DNA from: Desulfobulbaceae bacterium
GTDB lineage: Bacteria; Desulfobacterota; Desulfobulbia; Desulfobulbales; SURF-16
Assembly: GCA_002868945.1 (NCBI GenBank)
Contig: PKTX01000071.1
Coordinates: 1-36,704 of the forward strand
Reading direction: 5' to 3'
Length of the DNA stretch: 36,704 nt
Shown piece after piece: positions 8,002 to 15,422 of this stretch. The position numbers and the translations under genes are program-made. The notes beneath the pieces were generated by a model, which was not told the origin of the DNA, did not search any database, and was given only the letters and a program-made list of their open reading frames with translations. Each line of letters starts with the position of its first letter. Positions within the stretch are counted from its first letter, which is position 1.

Positions 8002-10107
8002 ATGACTGACACCCTACCCCTCCTTCTTATCATCCGCACCATCCCGCAGCAGGGGGAAAAAATTCTCAGCAATCGCTGGCTGCCCTTTATCGACTATCTG
8101 CGCAATGCATTACAGGCCCAGGGCGAGGAGGCTAAAATCAGCAGTGATGAGATTCTGGTCTTCAGGTTTCAACAAGGCCTGCAGGCCTTCAATGTTCTGC
8201 TCTCCGCCCTGGCTGACAGCAAGAAAGAGCATGACTGGCAATCATCCAGCGGCCCCTGCCCTCTGCAGATTATCGTGGACATTGTACCGCCGGGCTCCAC
8301 GGAAACAGCCGACCTCCTGCCTGACGACTCCATCTGGGCCAACCTGCATCATGAGGTTATCTATCTGGCACCGGCCCTGGAGAAGAAATGGCCGGTGCTC
8401 GCCAACCAAAGTAGCCACCTGCCGGAGCACACCATCCAGCCAGATGGCTCGGGTCTCAGCCGCATTATCTTTACCGATCATGATATCGGCAAACGTTCCA
8501 AACTTCTGGCCTTCCGGGCCCTGCCCGTGGTGGGCAAGGGGAAGGAATGCTTTTACTGCGGCATGACATCGCATCATGTCTCACAGTGCCCCAGCAAATT
8601 GTTAAGCATGGCCACCTGGGGACTGGCCGAGGTAGGCTACCAGACCTTCAACGAACTCAATGCCACCTACAAGAAAGTCTTTCCGGCCAACAAGTCGATT
8701 ATCGCCGCCCTGGAGGAGGGGATCGAGGCCGTTGATATTCGCAAAAATCAGGACCTGCGGACCTTTATTTCCTTTTTTGACATTTCAGCCGTCTATCAAC
8801 CCAGGTTTCTCTGGAATTTTGCCTTTTCCGGCTATAGCCAGTGGGATTCCCTCTATATTTCCGACCGGATAAAAATCGACAACCGCAATCTCCACCTCGG
8901 CCTTGACTGCCTGCGCGTCGGTCAGCATGAGCAGGCCCTGGAAATTCTTGAAAAGGAGAACCGCCGTAAGGACGGTGATCGTTTTGCCGCCCATATAGGC
9001 CTGGCCTTCTGCTCCCTGGAGCTCAACCGGCAGAGCGACATGCTGCGCAACCTCAAAGAGGCCCGCAACCTGGCTCACCAGACCAAGGAAATTATCTACT
9101 GCAACCTGCTGCTTTCCCGTTACTATCAACTCTATAAGGATTTCTGGAGTGCCAAAGAGGCGGTCAACAATGCCATGAAGGCGGATTACGACTGCCTGGA
9201 CGTGCAATATCGCCGTGTTCAGCTGGCTGTTCGGGAGGGTTTGAGTAATCGGGAGTTCAAGCAACTGCGCAGCCTCATTGTCGGCCAGAAGGAGATTTTC
9301 ATCAAGGCCCTCCTTGACCCGCAACTCCTTCCCATTCAAGGGCTTACCGAAGAGATCCTCAGCCATCAATATTCGGTGGTCGCGGTTGACGCCCGGAAAA
9401 ACCTGGCCAACGCCAAGCAGGAAGTGGGAGCCTTGGAGGTATGGCTCGAGGAAGACGACAGACGGCAGGCCGACAACAAGGCGAGCCTTGCGCAGCTGGA
9501 AAAACAGCTTGAACGACACAGCTATTTTGACCTGCTCGACGTATCTGAGCGCAGCAGCGGGCTTTTTTTCAACTGCCATCGCCTGCGCAAGGATTTTTCA
9601 GAACGGCAAAACAGTGAATTCAAAAGCATAGGCCGCAAACTTGACGGCTTTCGCAACTTCTGGAAAGGCTATCCCTACAAGAGTTTTTTCAAGAAATTTC
9701 AGGCTGCCTTGCTGGCCACCATCAAAAAGAACCAGAAGGCGGCTCTCCTTCTCAAAAAGCAGACCTCCAAGTCCACCCTTCAGGCCTTGGCTCTGGCCAA
9801 GGAGATCAGGGCCGAATTTGAGGAGATCAACAGAGAATACAGTCGCCTTATCTGGATGCGCACCGCCCTGAACGGATTAAAGCTTTTTGCCAAACGCCTG
9901 CTTATCACCGAATTCAGCATACTTATTCTGCTGGCTGTTATGCTGCCCCTTGTCAGCGCCGGTCTTGTTGACCAGCCCTCCCTTGCCTGGCTTGCCGAGC
10001 TGGCGGCCGACAAAACCTTCCAGCGAAACGCCCTGATTATCTCCACTGTGTTCATCTCCCCTTTTATCTCTCTGGCCTGGACCATGCTGGACCTGCAGAA
10101 TCAATAA
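8002..10107 (+). CDS. Membrane-anchored protein with CCHC zinc knuckle and TPR/coiled-coil regions, function unknown
   Basis: I do not recognise this 701-residue protein as a named family. Residues 1-135 vaguely resemble a decayed nucleotide-cyclase homology fold (SDEILVFRFQQGLQAFNVL, later HHEVIYLAPALEKKW); this is weak. Residues 183-196 form a perfect CCHC knuckle, C-x2-C-x4-H-x4-C (Cys183, Cys186, His191, Cys196). TPR-like helices follow at about 290-430, then a long charged, coiled-coil-prone stretch at about 460-620. Two hydrophobic segments close the protein (about residues 632-656 and 675-698), so the bulk probably faces the cytoplasm. It has no signal peptide. It is third in a run with the GAF kinase and the receiver-TPR protein, implying a shared signalling role. 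Confidence 0.8.
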   Translation: MTDTLPLLLIIRTIPQQGEKILSNRWLPFIDYLRNALQAQGEEAKISSDEILVFRFQQGLQAFNVLLSALADSKKEHDWQSSSGPCPLQIIVDIVPPGSTETADLLPDDSIWANLHHEVIYLAPALEKKWPVLANQSSHLPEHTIQPDGSGLSRIIFTDHDIGKRSKLLAFRALPVVGKGKECFYCGMTSHHVSQCPSKLLSMATWGLAEVGYQTFNELNATYKKVFPANKSIIAALEEGIEAVDIRKNQDLRTFISFFDISAVYQPRFLWNFAFSGYSQWDSLYISDRIKIDNRNLHLGLDCLRVGQHEQALEILEKENRRKDGDRFAAHIGLAFCSLELNRQSDMLRNLKEARNLAHQTKEIIYCNLLLSRYYQLYKDFWSAKEAVNNAMKADYDCLDVQYRRVQLAVREGLSNREFKQLRSLIVGQKEIFIKALLDPQLLPIQGLTEEILSHQYSVVAVDARKNLANAKQEVGALEVWLEEDDRRQADNKASLAQLEKQLERHSYFDLLDVSERSSGLFFNCHRLRKDFSERQNSEFKSIGRKLDGFRNFWKGYPYKSFFKKFQAALLATIKKNQKAALLLKKQTSKSTLQALALAKEIRAEFEEINREYSRLIWMRTALNGLKLFAKRLLITEFSILILLAVMLPLVSAGLVDQPSLAWLAELAADKTFQRNALIISTVFISPFISLAWTMLDLQNQ

Positions 10108-10115
10108 GTCAGGAG

Positions 10116-10751
10116 TCAGGAGGAGTGAACTTCGGCGGAATCGTTCTGGCAAGCTGTATTTGCGTCGACGTTCATGGCGTTGCGGCAGGGGATACAGAGG
10201 ATGATGTCGTCTTTTACCTGGGCCATGGGCTCCATGACCTTTTCCTGGCAGTGACTACAGCGTAGACTTTTGAAAACACGGGCCGCAGCCGGCACCTTGA
10301 ACTGCCGCTTTTCCACCTTAAAAAGGTCCTCAGGCGCCGCCTCCAGGATGGCACGCACCTTTTTCCCCTTGTGGGCGGCAATCTGTTGCATGATCTCCGG
10401 GTCGCGGTCACCGGCCTGAAACCGGTGCCACACCTGCTGCATGGCCGTGGATTCAGGGGGCGGCTCCCAGATCACGGCAATACGGACTCCGTGGCCATCC
10501 CTGGTCATAAAAGAATAGACCTGCTTGCCGTAATCATCCAGAACAAGGTTGCCCTTGCCAAAGGTGCAACCGGTGACCACCTGAATGGCATCCACCGCAC
10601 ACGATTTGTTCTCCACCACCGCCACGAGCTCCTGCCGCGGCCGGCATGGACCGAGGGCCTCCAGGGCGGCCGCGGCCACGCGGTAGCCAAAGGCCAGGCC
10701 CGGGCAGGCATGGCCGTGGAAGCGCACCACATCGCTGAACTCCTTTTGCAT
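10116..10751 (-). CDS. FmdE-family protein with C-terminal zinc ribbon
   Basis: The 211-residue protein matches the family named after subunit E of molybdenum formylmethanofuran dehydrogenase. It shows the signature FHGHACPG at residues 11-18, a second block NKSCAVDAIQVVTGCTFGKGN, and a C-terminal Cys4 zinc ribbon (CSHC ... CIPC). In bacteria lacking methanogenic C1 genes these proteins often occur alone or near molybdenum/tungsten or redox genes, and their role is unsettled; metal or pterin-cofactor handling is only a guess. The start is supported by GGAG eight bases upstream. It lies 85 bases downstream of the porin gene, beyond a strong hairpin, and converges with the zinc-knuckle gene at a distance of 8 bases. 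Confidence 0.85.
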   Translation of the reverse strand: MQKEFSDVVRFHGHACPGLAFGYRVAAAALEALGPCRPRQELVAVVENKSCAVDAIQVVTGCTFGKGNLVLDDYGKQVYSFMTRDGHGVRIAVIWEPPPESTAMQQVWHRFQAGDRDPEIMQQIAAHKGKKVRAILEAAPEDLFKVEKRQFKVPAAARVFKSLRCSHCQEKVMEPMAQVKDDIILCIPCRNAMNVDANTACQNDSAEVHSS

Positions 10752-10775
10752 TTTCTTTTCTCCAGCGCCATAGAA

Positions 10776-10809
10776 AAGGCCGATTCAACAAAAACGTTGA
10801 ATCGGCCTT
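10776..10809 (-). terminator. Strong hairpin after the porin gene
   Basis: A perfect 14-bp stem (10776-10789 with 10796-10809) and a 6-base loop lie between the porin stop and the FmdE-family gene. On the minus strand the stem is followed by TTTTC, a short T run. It probably terminates or attenuates the cytochrome-porin transcript before the downstream gene. Confidence 0.75.
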
Positions 10810-10836
10810 GATCTTCGGGATATACAGCTTTTTCAG

Positions 10837-12420
10837 CTAGAAACGGACATCCATCAGGAAATAGATATTCTCCATGGTGGTGTCGAGACCTCCAGACACG
10901 ATCCTGTCACTGTCAAGTCGAATCGGCTCGGCGGCCGGCTGGCCGGAACCGGTGTATTCATACTCGGCATAGGTACCACCCACGCGGAAGAAGAGATATC
11001 TGCTGATCGGCTGGATGTAGTAGAGCTCATAGGCATTACCGCGAATGGCAAACTTGTTGTAGAGCTCACTGGCACCGGTGGTCGGCGTCCAGTGGTACTT
11101 GCTGCCATGGTTATACTCAAAACCGATCTTCGGGTTATTAAGGGCATTGATGGGCATGGTGTAGCGCAGACCAGCAACAACACCCCAACCGGTGTGATCC
11201 TCGACATCGGCGGCAACCGCAGCAGTCCCCGGCGTCAGAGTCAGCATGGAGTAACCGGTGCCCAGGTTGGCCGGATCATCATTGGCATCGGTTTCGTTGA
11301 TGGAACCGGAGACATACAGATCAAGGCCAGTGTCGGCAATATCGGCGGCCTGAAAATGGGCGCCGTAGATATCCATATCACCGAGGACAAGGCCATCGGT
11401 GGCGGTGGCGCTACTTAAGACAGGGCCGGTACCATCGACAAAATTGGCCGGCAGATCAAAGACATGGGCATAGGAAAAGACCATGAGGCTGTTATCAACA
11501 TAGGGAATCTTGCCCTCGAAAAAGGCGGCAAAGATATCGGAATCCTCGGTATCCTCATTGTCGAGCCAGCCAAAATCGGTACTGTTCTCGTCTGAACGGT
11601 AGAACTTACCATAGGCCAGACGCAGACCGGCATTCTTCAGGCCTATGTAACGCTGCAGGCCGAGGGTGGCAACAATACCATCCGCCTCACCGTCGAAGAT
11701 AAGCGAGGGATAAGTGGCCTGGCGGGTCCGGTTCTCCTTGAACTCGGTCGGCGGGCCTTCCGTGGAGGGATGGCGGCCAACCGTGATGGCCAGCGGTACC
11801 GGAAAACCTTCAGGAATCCAGTCCACATAGAAACGGTCCACCTTCAAGCCGTTATCACCTAGAGTGTGCACGGCATTGCCATCATTGTTGAAGTTCACCA
11901 GATTATGTTGGTCGTGATCACCCCAGGCATGATAGGCAGCCAAGCGAGCATGGAACTTCAACGACCTGGAGATATTGGCATCCATGTTGATTCGGAAGCG
12001 ATTGGTGAAATTATCACTATCATGTACCGTGGAATAGATGGTGGGGGTGGCCGTTGAGTAGTCGGTTACCATCAGATCCTTATACTTATAAGAATCGTAA
12101 CGGAGGCGATACTCGGCGCCCAGGTTTACCCGATCCTTCAGGGTCTTGGTCTCAACCTGATCCAGGGTGTCATAGATATTATTAATATCATCAGCCATCT
12201 GGTCCATGCGGGCGCTGTCCGCCGCCGGTTGAGGCGCTGCCTGCCGGGCTGCCGGTGCTGCTCCCTGTTTTGCCTCCAACTCCACAACCCTTCTCTGGAG
12301 GGCGTCCAGGCTTTGTAGGATGGCCTTGTAATCCTCGGCAGGAATACGGACCATATCTGCGGCGCATACAGTACCTGTCCAAAGCATAAGAGCGCCTGCG
12401 GTCAATAATATTTTCTTCAT
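10837..12420 (-). CDS. Outer-membrane beta-barrel porin (DUF3373-like)
   Basis: The 527-residue protein begins with a Sec signal peptide (about residues 1-20, cleaved after VCA). A short coiled coil follows at about 30-95 (ILQSLDALQRRVVELEAKQ), then a low-complexity Ala/Pro/Gln stretch. From about residue 100 it alternates beta strands rich in aromatics and ends in VRF, the terminal Phe signal for the BAM complex. The layout fits the DUF3373 porin group seen in anaerobic Desulfobacterota. A strong AAGGAGG precedes the start. The monohaem cytochrome gene ends 15 bases upstream on the same strand. The pairing could serve electron or substrate passage across the outer membrane, but the sequence alone does not prove this. 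Confidence 0.85.
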   Translation of the reverse strand: MKKILLTAGALMLWTGTVCAADMVRIPAEDYKAILQSLDALQRRVVELEAKQGAAPAARQAAPQPAADSARMDQMADDINNIYDTLDQVETKTLKDRVNLGAEYRLRYDSYKYKDLMVTDYSTATPTIYSTVHDSDNFTNRFRINMDANISRSLKFHARLAAYHAWGDHDQHNLVNFNNDGNAVHTLGDNGLKVDRFYVDWIPEGFPVPLAITVGRHPSTEGPPTEFKENRTRQATYPSLIFDGEADGIVATLGLQRYIGLKNAGLRLAYGKFYRSDENSTDFGWLDNEDTEDSDIFAAFFEGKIPYVDNSLMVFSYAHVFDLPANFVDGTGPVLSSATATDGLVLGDMDIYGAHFQAADIADTGLDLYVSGSINETDANDDPANLGTGYSMLTLTPGTAAVAADVEDHTGWGVVAGLRYTMPINALNNPKIGFEYNHGSKYHWTPTTGASELYNKFAIRGNAYELYYIQPISRYLFFRVGGTYAEYEYTGSGQPAAEPIRLDSDRIVSGGLDTTMENIYFLMDVRF

Positions 12421-12435
12421 CTCTCTTCCTCCTTT

Positions 12436-12744
12436 TTACCTGGGGATAACAGCAACTGCAGGCTGGTCACTGTCTGCCGCATGGCTTTTTAAGTATTGGA
12501 CGATGGCTTGCAGATCCGAACCGCTGACCGTCTGGGAGAAATCGACCTTGTGTCGGCCTCTCTTAAAGAACTTATCCCAGACTATCGCTGCTTTATCTGC
12601 CGGATTGACAGGTGCTGCCTGCCCTCCCTTGACGTGGCATGAGCCGCATTTCTGCTTGAACATGCTTGCGCCGTCTTCAGCCATGGCCGAGGTCGAGAGC
12701 ATTGCCATTGACAATGCCACCCCTAGAGCTAGACGCCACTTCAT
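12436..12744 (-). CDS. Small periplasmic monohaem c-type cytochrome
   Basis: The 102-residue precursor has a Sec signal peptide (about residues 1-22, ending AMA) and one haem-binding CGSCH (Cys33, Cys36, His37). The mature protein is about 80 residues. Class I cytochromes normally use a distal Met, but there is no Met after the haem motif; His54 in KRGRHKVD is the only other histidine before the C-terminal YLKSHAADSD segment, so bis-His or five-coordinate haem is possible. A G-rich stretch before the start could act as ribosome-binding site. It is the first gene of a minus-strand pair with the porin. Confidence 0.88.
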   Translation of the reverse strand: MKWRLALGVALSMAMLSTSAMAEDGASMFKQKCGSCHVKGGQAAPVNPADKAAIVWDKFFKRGRHKVDFSQTVSGSDLQAIVQYLKSHAADSDQPAVAVIPR

Positions 12745-13185
12745 ATTTCCCCCCCACTGGTGGTTTGAGTTATTGCAAAATCAAAGACCTGATACACCGG
12801 CGAAGAAGCCGATGCGCTACGATGGGCTTTTTACGAGTCCACCTAAAATGGTCTTCCTGTACTACTAGAACATCGATAAAGTTTTTTATATCACAATGAA
12901 AGCCTTTTTTCCAGTTGTTGTGAAATTATAAGCAGTTAGAATAACAAATTAACGTTGTTTAGATATCTTTGGCAACTTGTGAGGCCACTATATGTTGTGG
13001 GTTATTTCGCCGCAATGATTACCGGAAGGTGGCCTGTCTGAATTTTCATTTCCCAGATTCCTGTCTGATAAAAATAGATATTTTTTCGTTATTTTTTGCC
13101 GGTCTGTGTTGCCGACTCCTCTCCGGCCCTCTTTTTTTCGCTGTTTTTTCCTGCCAAAGCGTGTATAGCTGGCTCATATACAAAA
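12745..13185. other. AT-rich divergent intergenic region
   Basis: No gene is seen between the cytochrome start and the cobalamin riboswitch, which are transcribed in opposite directions. A perfect TATAAT on the minus strand (plus-strand 12925-12930) could be a -10 box for the cytochrome-porin pair, but its -35 is poor. The T-rich stretch at 13078-13150 may hold the promoter for the riboswitch transcript; I could not place it with confidence. Confidence 0.4.
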
Positions 13186-13386
13186 ACTTCGGTGCCGCCT
13201 TATCTTCTTGCAAAAAATGAGGATCAAGCGGTGAAAAGGGAATACGGTGTAAATCCGTAACGTTGGGCCGACGCTGTAAGCGGGGACCGTCCAGCCGATA
13301 TACCACTGCCGGCAATAACGGCGGGAAGGTGTGCTGGCACGGCATGATCCGCAAGTCAGAAGACCTGCCGAGGTTACAGAGGAATC
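13186..13386 (+). promoter_or_regulatory. Cobalamin (AdoCbl-type) riboswitch
   Basis: All the conserved blocks of the B12 riboswitch appear in order: GGTGCC at 13191, GCGGTGAAAAGGGAA near 13229, the GGTGTAAATCC arm, GACGCTGTAAGCGGGGACC, a CCACTG segment, GGGAAGG, and the 3' block CGCAAGTCAGAAGACCTGCC ending near 13374. It lies upstream of a terminator hairpin and the ThiC-paralogue gene. High adenosylcobalamin should therefore switch that gene off. This points to a B12-related enzyme rather than thiamine synthesis, since thiC genes normally carry a TPP riboswitch. Confidence 0.95.
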
Positions 13387-13406
13387 CGGAACGATTTGTC
13401 CATATC

Positions 13407-13443
13407 AATCCGCGCGGCAAGCTTTTGCCGTGCGGATTTTTTT
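13407..13443 (+). terminator. Riboswitch-controlled intrinsic terminator
   Basis: A 14-bp stem with one G-U pair (13407-13420 with 13425-13438) has a 4-base loop and runs into a T-tract ending at 13443. It directly follows the cobalamin aptamer. AATCCG at 13383-13388 could pair with CGGATT at 13433-13438, offering an alternative antiterminator. This indicates control by transcription termination. Confidence 0.88.
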
Positions 13444-13636
13444 ATGCCTGCCGTCCACAGGCATCGTCATTTTCCCGCCCCGGCACACCGTGCCGGGGCA
13501 CATCAGCCGACCCGGCCGGCATTGCCCACAAAGATCGTCGCGACAAGGCGGAGGGTTCTGTGAGAGACGACTTGCTCCCTTCCCAGCAGATCACCTGTAA
13601 AAATGCGGACCAGGGGTACGGCAAAGGAGAACTACG

Positions 13637-14962
13637 ATGAAAACTCAGTTACAACGAGCCCAGGCCGGCGAAATCACCCCCCTCATGGTGCAGGTTGGCC
13701 GAGATGAAGGCTTCAGCCCGGAGGAGATCCGTCAGAAGGTGGCCTTTGGTGAAGTGGTCATTCCCAACAACCCCAATCGTCCGCAGCAGAAGGCCGTGGG
13801 CATCGGCATGGGCCTGCGCACCAAGGTCAATGCCTCCATCGGCACCTCATCCGATATCCGCGACATTGAGTTGGAAAAACGCAAGGCCCGCATTGCCGAA
13901 GAGGAGGGGGCCGACACCCTGATGGAACTTTCCACCGGCGGCGATCTTGACCTTATTCGCCGCGAGATCCTGGCCTGCACCAATCTGCCGGTGGGCAATG
14001 TCCCTCTCTACCAGGCCTTCAATCACTACTCGCGCACCCTCAAAAACCCCAACCTCCTTGATCCGGAGTACCTCTTTGATCTCATCGAACAGCAGCTGGC
14101 CGACGGCCTCTCCTTTATGGCCATCCATTGCGGTATTAACCGCTTCTCCATCGAACGTCTGCGCAAACAGGGCTACCGCTACGGCGGCCTGGTCTCCAAG
14201 GGCGGCACCTTCATGGTCTCCTGGATGGAGTACAACAACAGGGAAAATCCCCTCTATGAGCAGTTTGACCGGGTCTGCGCCCTGATGCAGAAGTATGACG
14301 CCGTTCTGTCACTGGGCAACGGCATCCGAGCCGGCGCCATCCATGACAGCCATGACCGGGCCCAGATGGCTGAGATGATCATCAACTGCGAGCTGGCCGA
14401 ACTGGGCCGGGAGATGGGCTGCCAGATGATGGTGGAGGGCCCGGGCCATGTGCCTCTGGACGAGATTGAGGGCAATATCATGCTGGAGAAACGGATGAGC
14501 GGCAACGCCCCCTACTATGTCTTGGGGCCCCTGCCGGCCGACTGCGGCGCCGGTTATGACCATATCACCGCGGCCATTGGTGCGGCCAGCTCGGCCCGGC
14601 ATGGCGCTGACCTGATCTGCTACATCACGCCGGCCGAACACCTGGCCCTGCCCAATGAGAATGATGTCCGCGAAGGGGTACGCGCCACCCGGCTGGCCGC
14701 CCATATCGGTGATATCGCTAAATATCCCCAGCGGCGCGAGCGGGAAAAACAGGTGGCCCTGGCCCGTCGCGACATGGCCTGGGACGACCACTTTGGCCTG
14801 CTGATGTTTCCGGACAAGGCCCGCGAGGTGCGCAGCGGCCGCAGCCCGGAAAACACCGACACCTGCACCATGTGCGGTGATTTCTGCGCCATGGAGCGGG
14901 GCTACAGCCTCTTTAAGAAGGATATGAAGGGAGACAAGATCAGAGCGGTTGAACCGACATAA
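13637..14962 (+). CDS. bzaF: ThiC paralogue, probable 5-hydroxybenzimidazole synthase BzaF
   Basis: The 441-residue protein belongs to the ThiC radical-SAM family, which rearranges aminoimidazole ribotide. ThiC gives the thiamine pyrimidine; BzaF gives 5-hydroxybenzimidazole, the start of anaerobic B12 lower-ligand synthesis. Reasons for BzaF: the cobalamin riboswitch upstream, the short length without the N-terminal extension of many ThiC proteins, and a stretch (GYRYGGLVSKGGTFMVSWMEYN) unlike canonical ThiC. Conserved family blocks LSLGNGIRAGAIHDSHDRAQ and MVEGPGHVPLDEI are present. The C-terminal cluster motif reads CTMCGDFC, that is C-x2-C-x3-C. The start is supported by AAAGGAG at 13624. 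ThiC activity cannot be excluded from sequence alone. Confidence 0.78.
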   Translation: MKTQLQRAQAGEITPLMVQVGRDEGFSPEEIRQKVAFGEVVIPNNPNRPQQKAVGIGMGLRTKVNASIGTSSDIRDIELEKRKARIAEEEGADTLMELSTGGDLDLIRREILACTNLPVGNVPLYQAFNHYSRTLKNPNLLDPEYLFDLIEQQLADGLSFMAIHCGINRFSIERLRKQGYRYGGLVSKGGTFMVSWMEYNNRENPLYEQFDRVCALMQKYDAVLSLGNGIRAGAIHDSHDRAQMAEMIINCELAELGREMGCQMMVEGPGHVPLDEIEGNIMLEKRMSGNAPYYVLGPLPADCGAGYDHITAAIGAASSARHGADLICYITPAEHLALPNENDVREGVRATRLAAHIGDIAKYPQRREREKQVALARRDMAWDDHFGLLMFPDKAREVRSGRSPENTDTCTMCGDFCAMERGYSLFKKDMKGDKIRAVEPT

Positions 14963-14985
14963 AAGTGGACCGCAGGGCATAGAAA

Positions 14986-15052
14986 AGGGGGACAGGCGAG
15001 AATGGTGATCATTTTCACAACCTCATAAAATAGCGCCATTCTGGTTGTCCCC
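14986..15052. repeat. Imperfect inverted repeat (REP-like hairpin)
   Basis: GGGGGACAGGCGAGAATGG at 14986 pairs imperfectly with CCATTCTGGTTGTCCCCC ending at 15052. It lies 24 bases after the bzaF stop. It has no T-tract, so it looks more like a repetitive palindromic element than a terminator, though it could protect the transcript 3' end. Confidence 0.55.
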
Positions 15053-15075
15053 CACATACCCCATCCCGGCGTTCA

Positions 15076-15243
15076 TTCTTAACTCCCCTGCATCTCCAGG
15101 AAACAACCTTCCTGAACCTGGCCATCTTCAACCTGGCCCTGGTCAGCCCCGGGGCCACCGAGCTCCTGGTGGCTGATTTTTATGAGGGTGCCCTCTCCCT
15201 CTACCTCTCCCTCTACCGGGAGTTTATCAACCCCCGAGGCTGA
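15076..15243 (+). pseudogene. Possible remnant of a gene 3' end
   Basis: A plus-strand frame without a start codon stays open to a TGA at 15241 and reads like real protein (FLNLAIFNLALVSPG, then ELLVADFYEGALSLYLSLYR). It directly follows the inverted repeat, as if the rest of a gene had been lost there. I do not recognise the family. It could also be a chance open frame. Confidence 0.3.
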
Positions 15244-15337
15244 AACCGCGGCGAGATAAGAAAGTTTTTGGGCCAGGAGTTCAAACGACACCCGCAGATC
15301 CCCACACGCCGCCTATACCACTATTTATTGTGTTTCC

Positions 15338-15366
15338 TTGCACCGCTTCTCGAGAAGAACCATACT
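15338..15366 (+). promoter_or_regulatory. Candidate sigma-70 promoter for the dehydrogenase gene
   Basis: TTGCAC (15338-15343) and CATACT (15361-15366) are separated by exactly 17 bases. The spacer contains a perfect 12-base palindrome, CTTCTCGAGAAG (15346-15357), and the -10 box lies in another, CCATACTATGG. Either could be an operator. The gene start is 57 bases downstream of the -10 box. Confidence 0.5.
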
Positions 15367-15422
15367 ATGGTTAAGCGGCTTGCCTTTAGCTTGTTTTCAC
15401 AAACAATAGACAAGGAGATACC

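Noticed and set aside
13637-14962. Calling the gene plain thiC
   Set aside because: The B12 riboswitch and the divergent motifs fit BzaF better, although ThiC activity remains possible.
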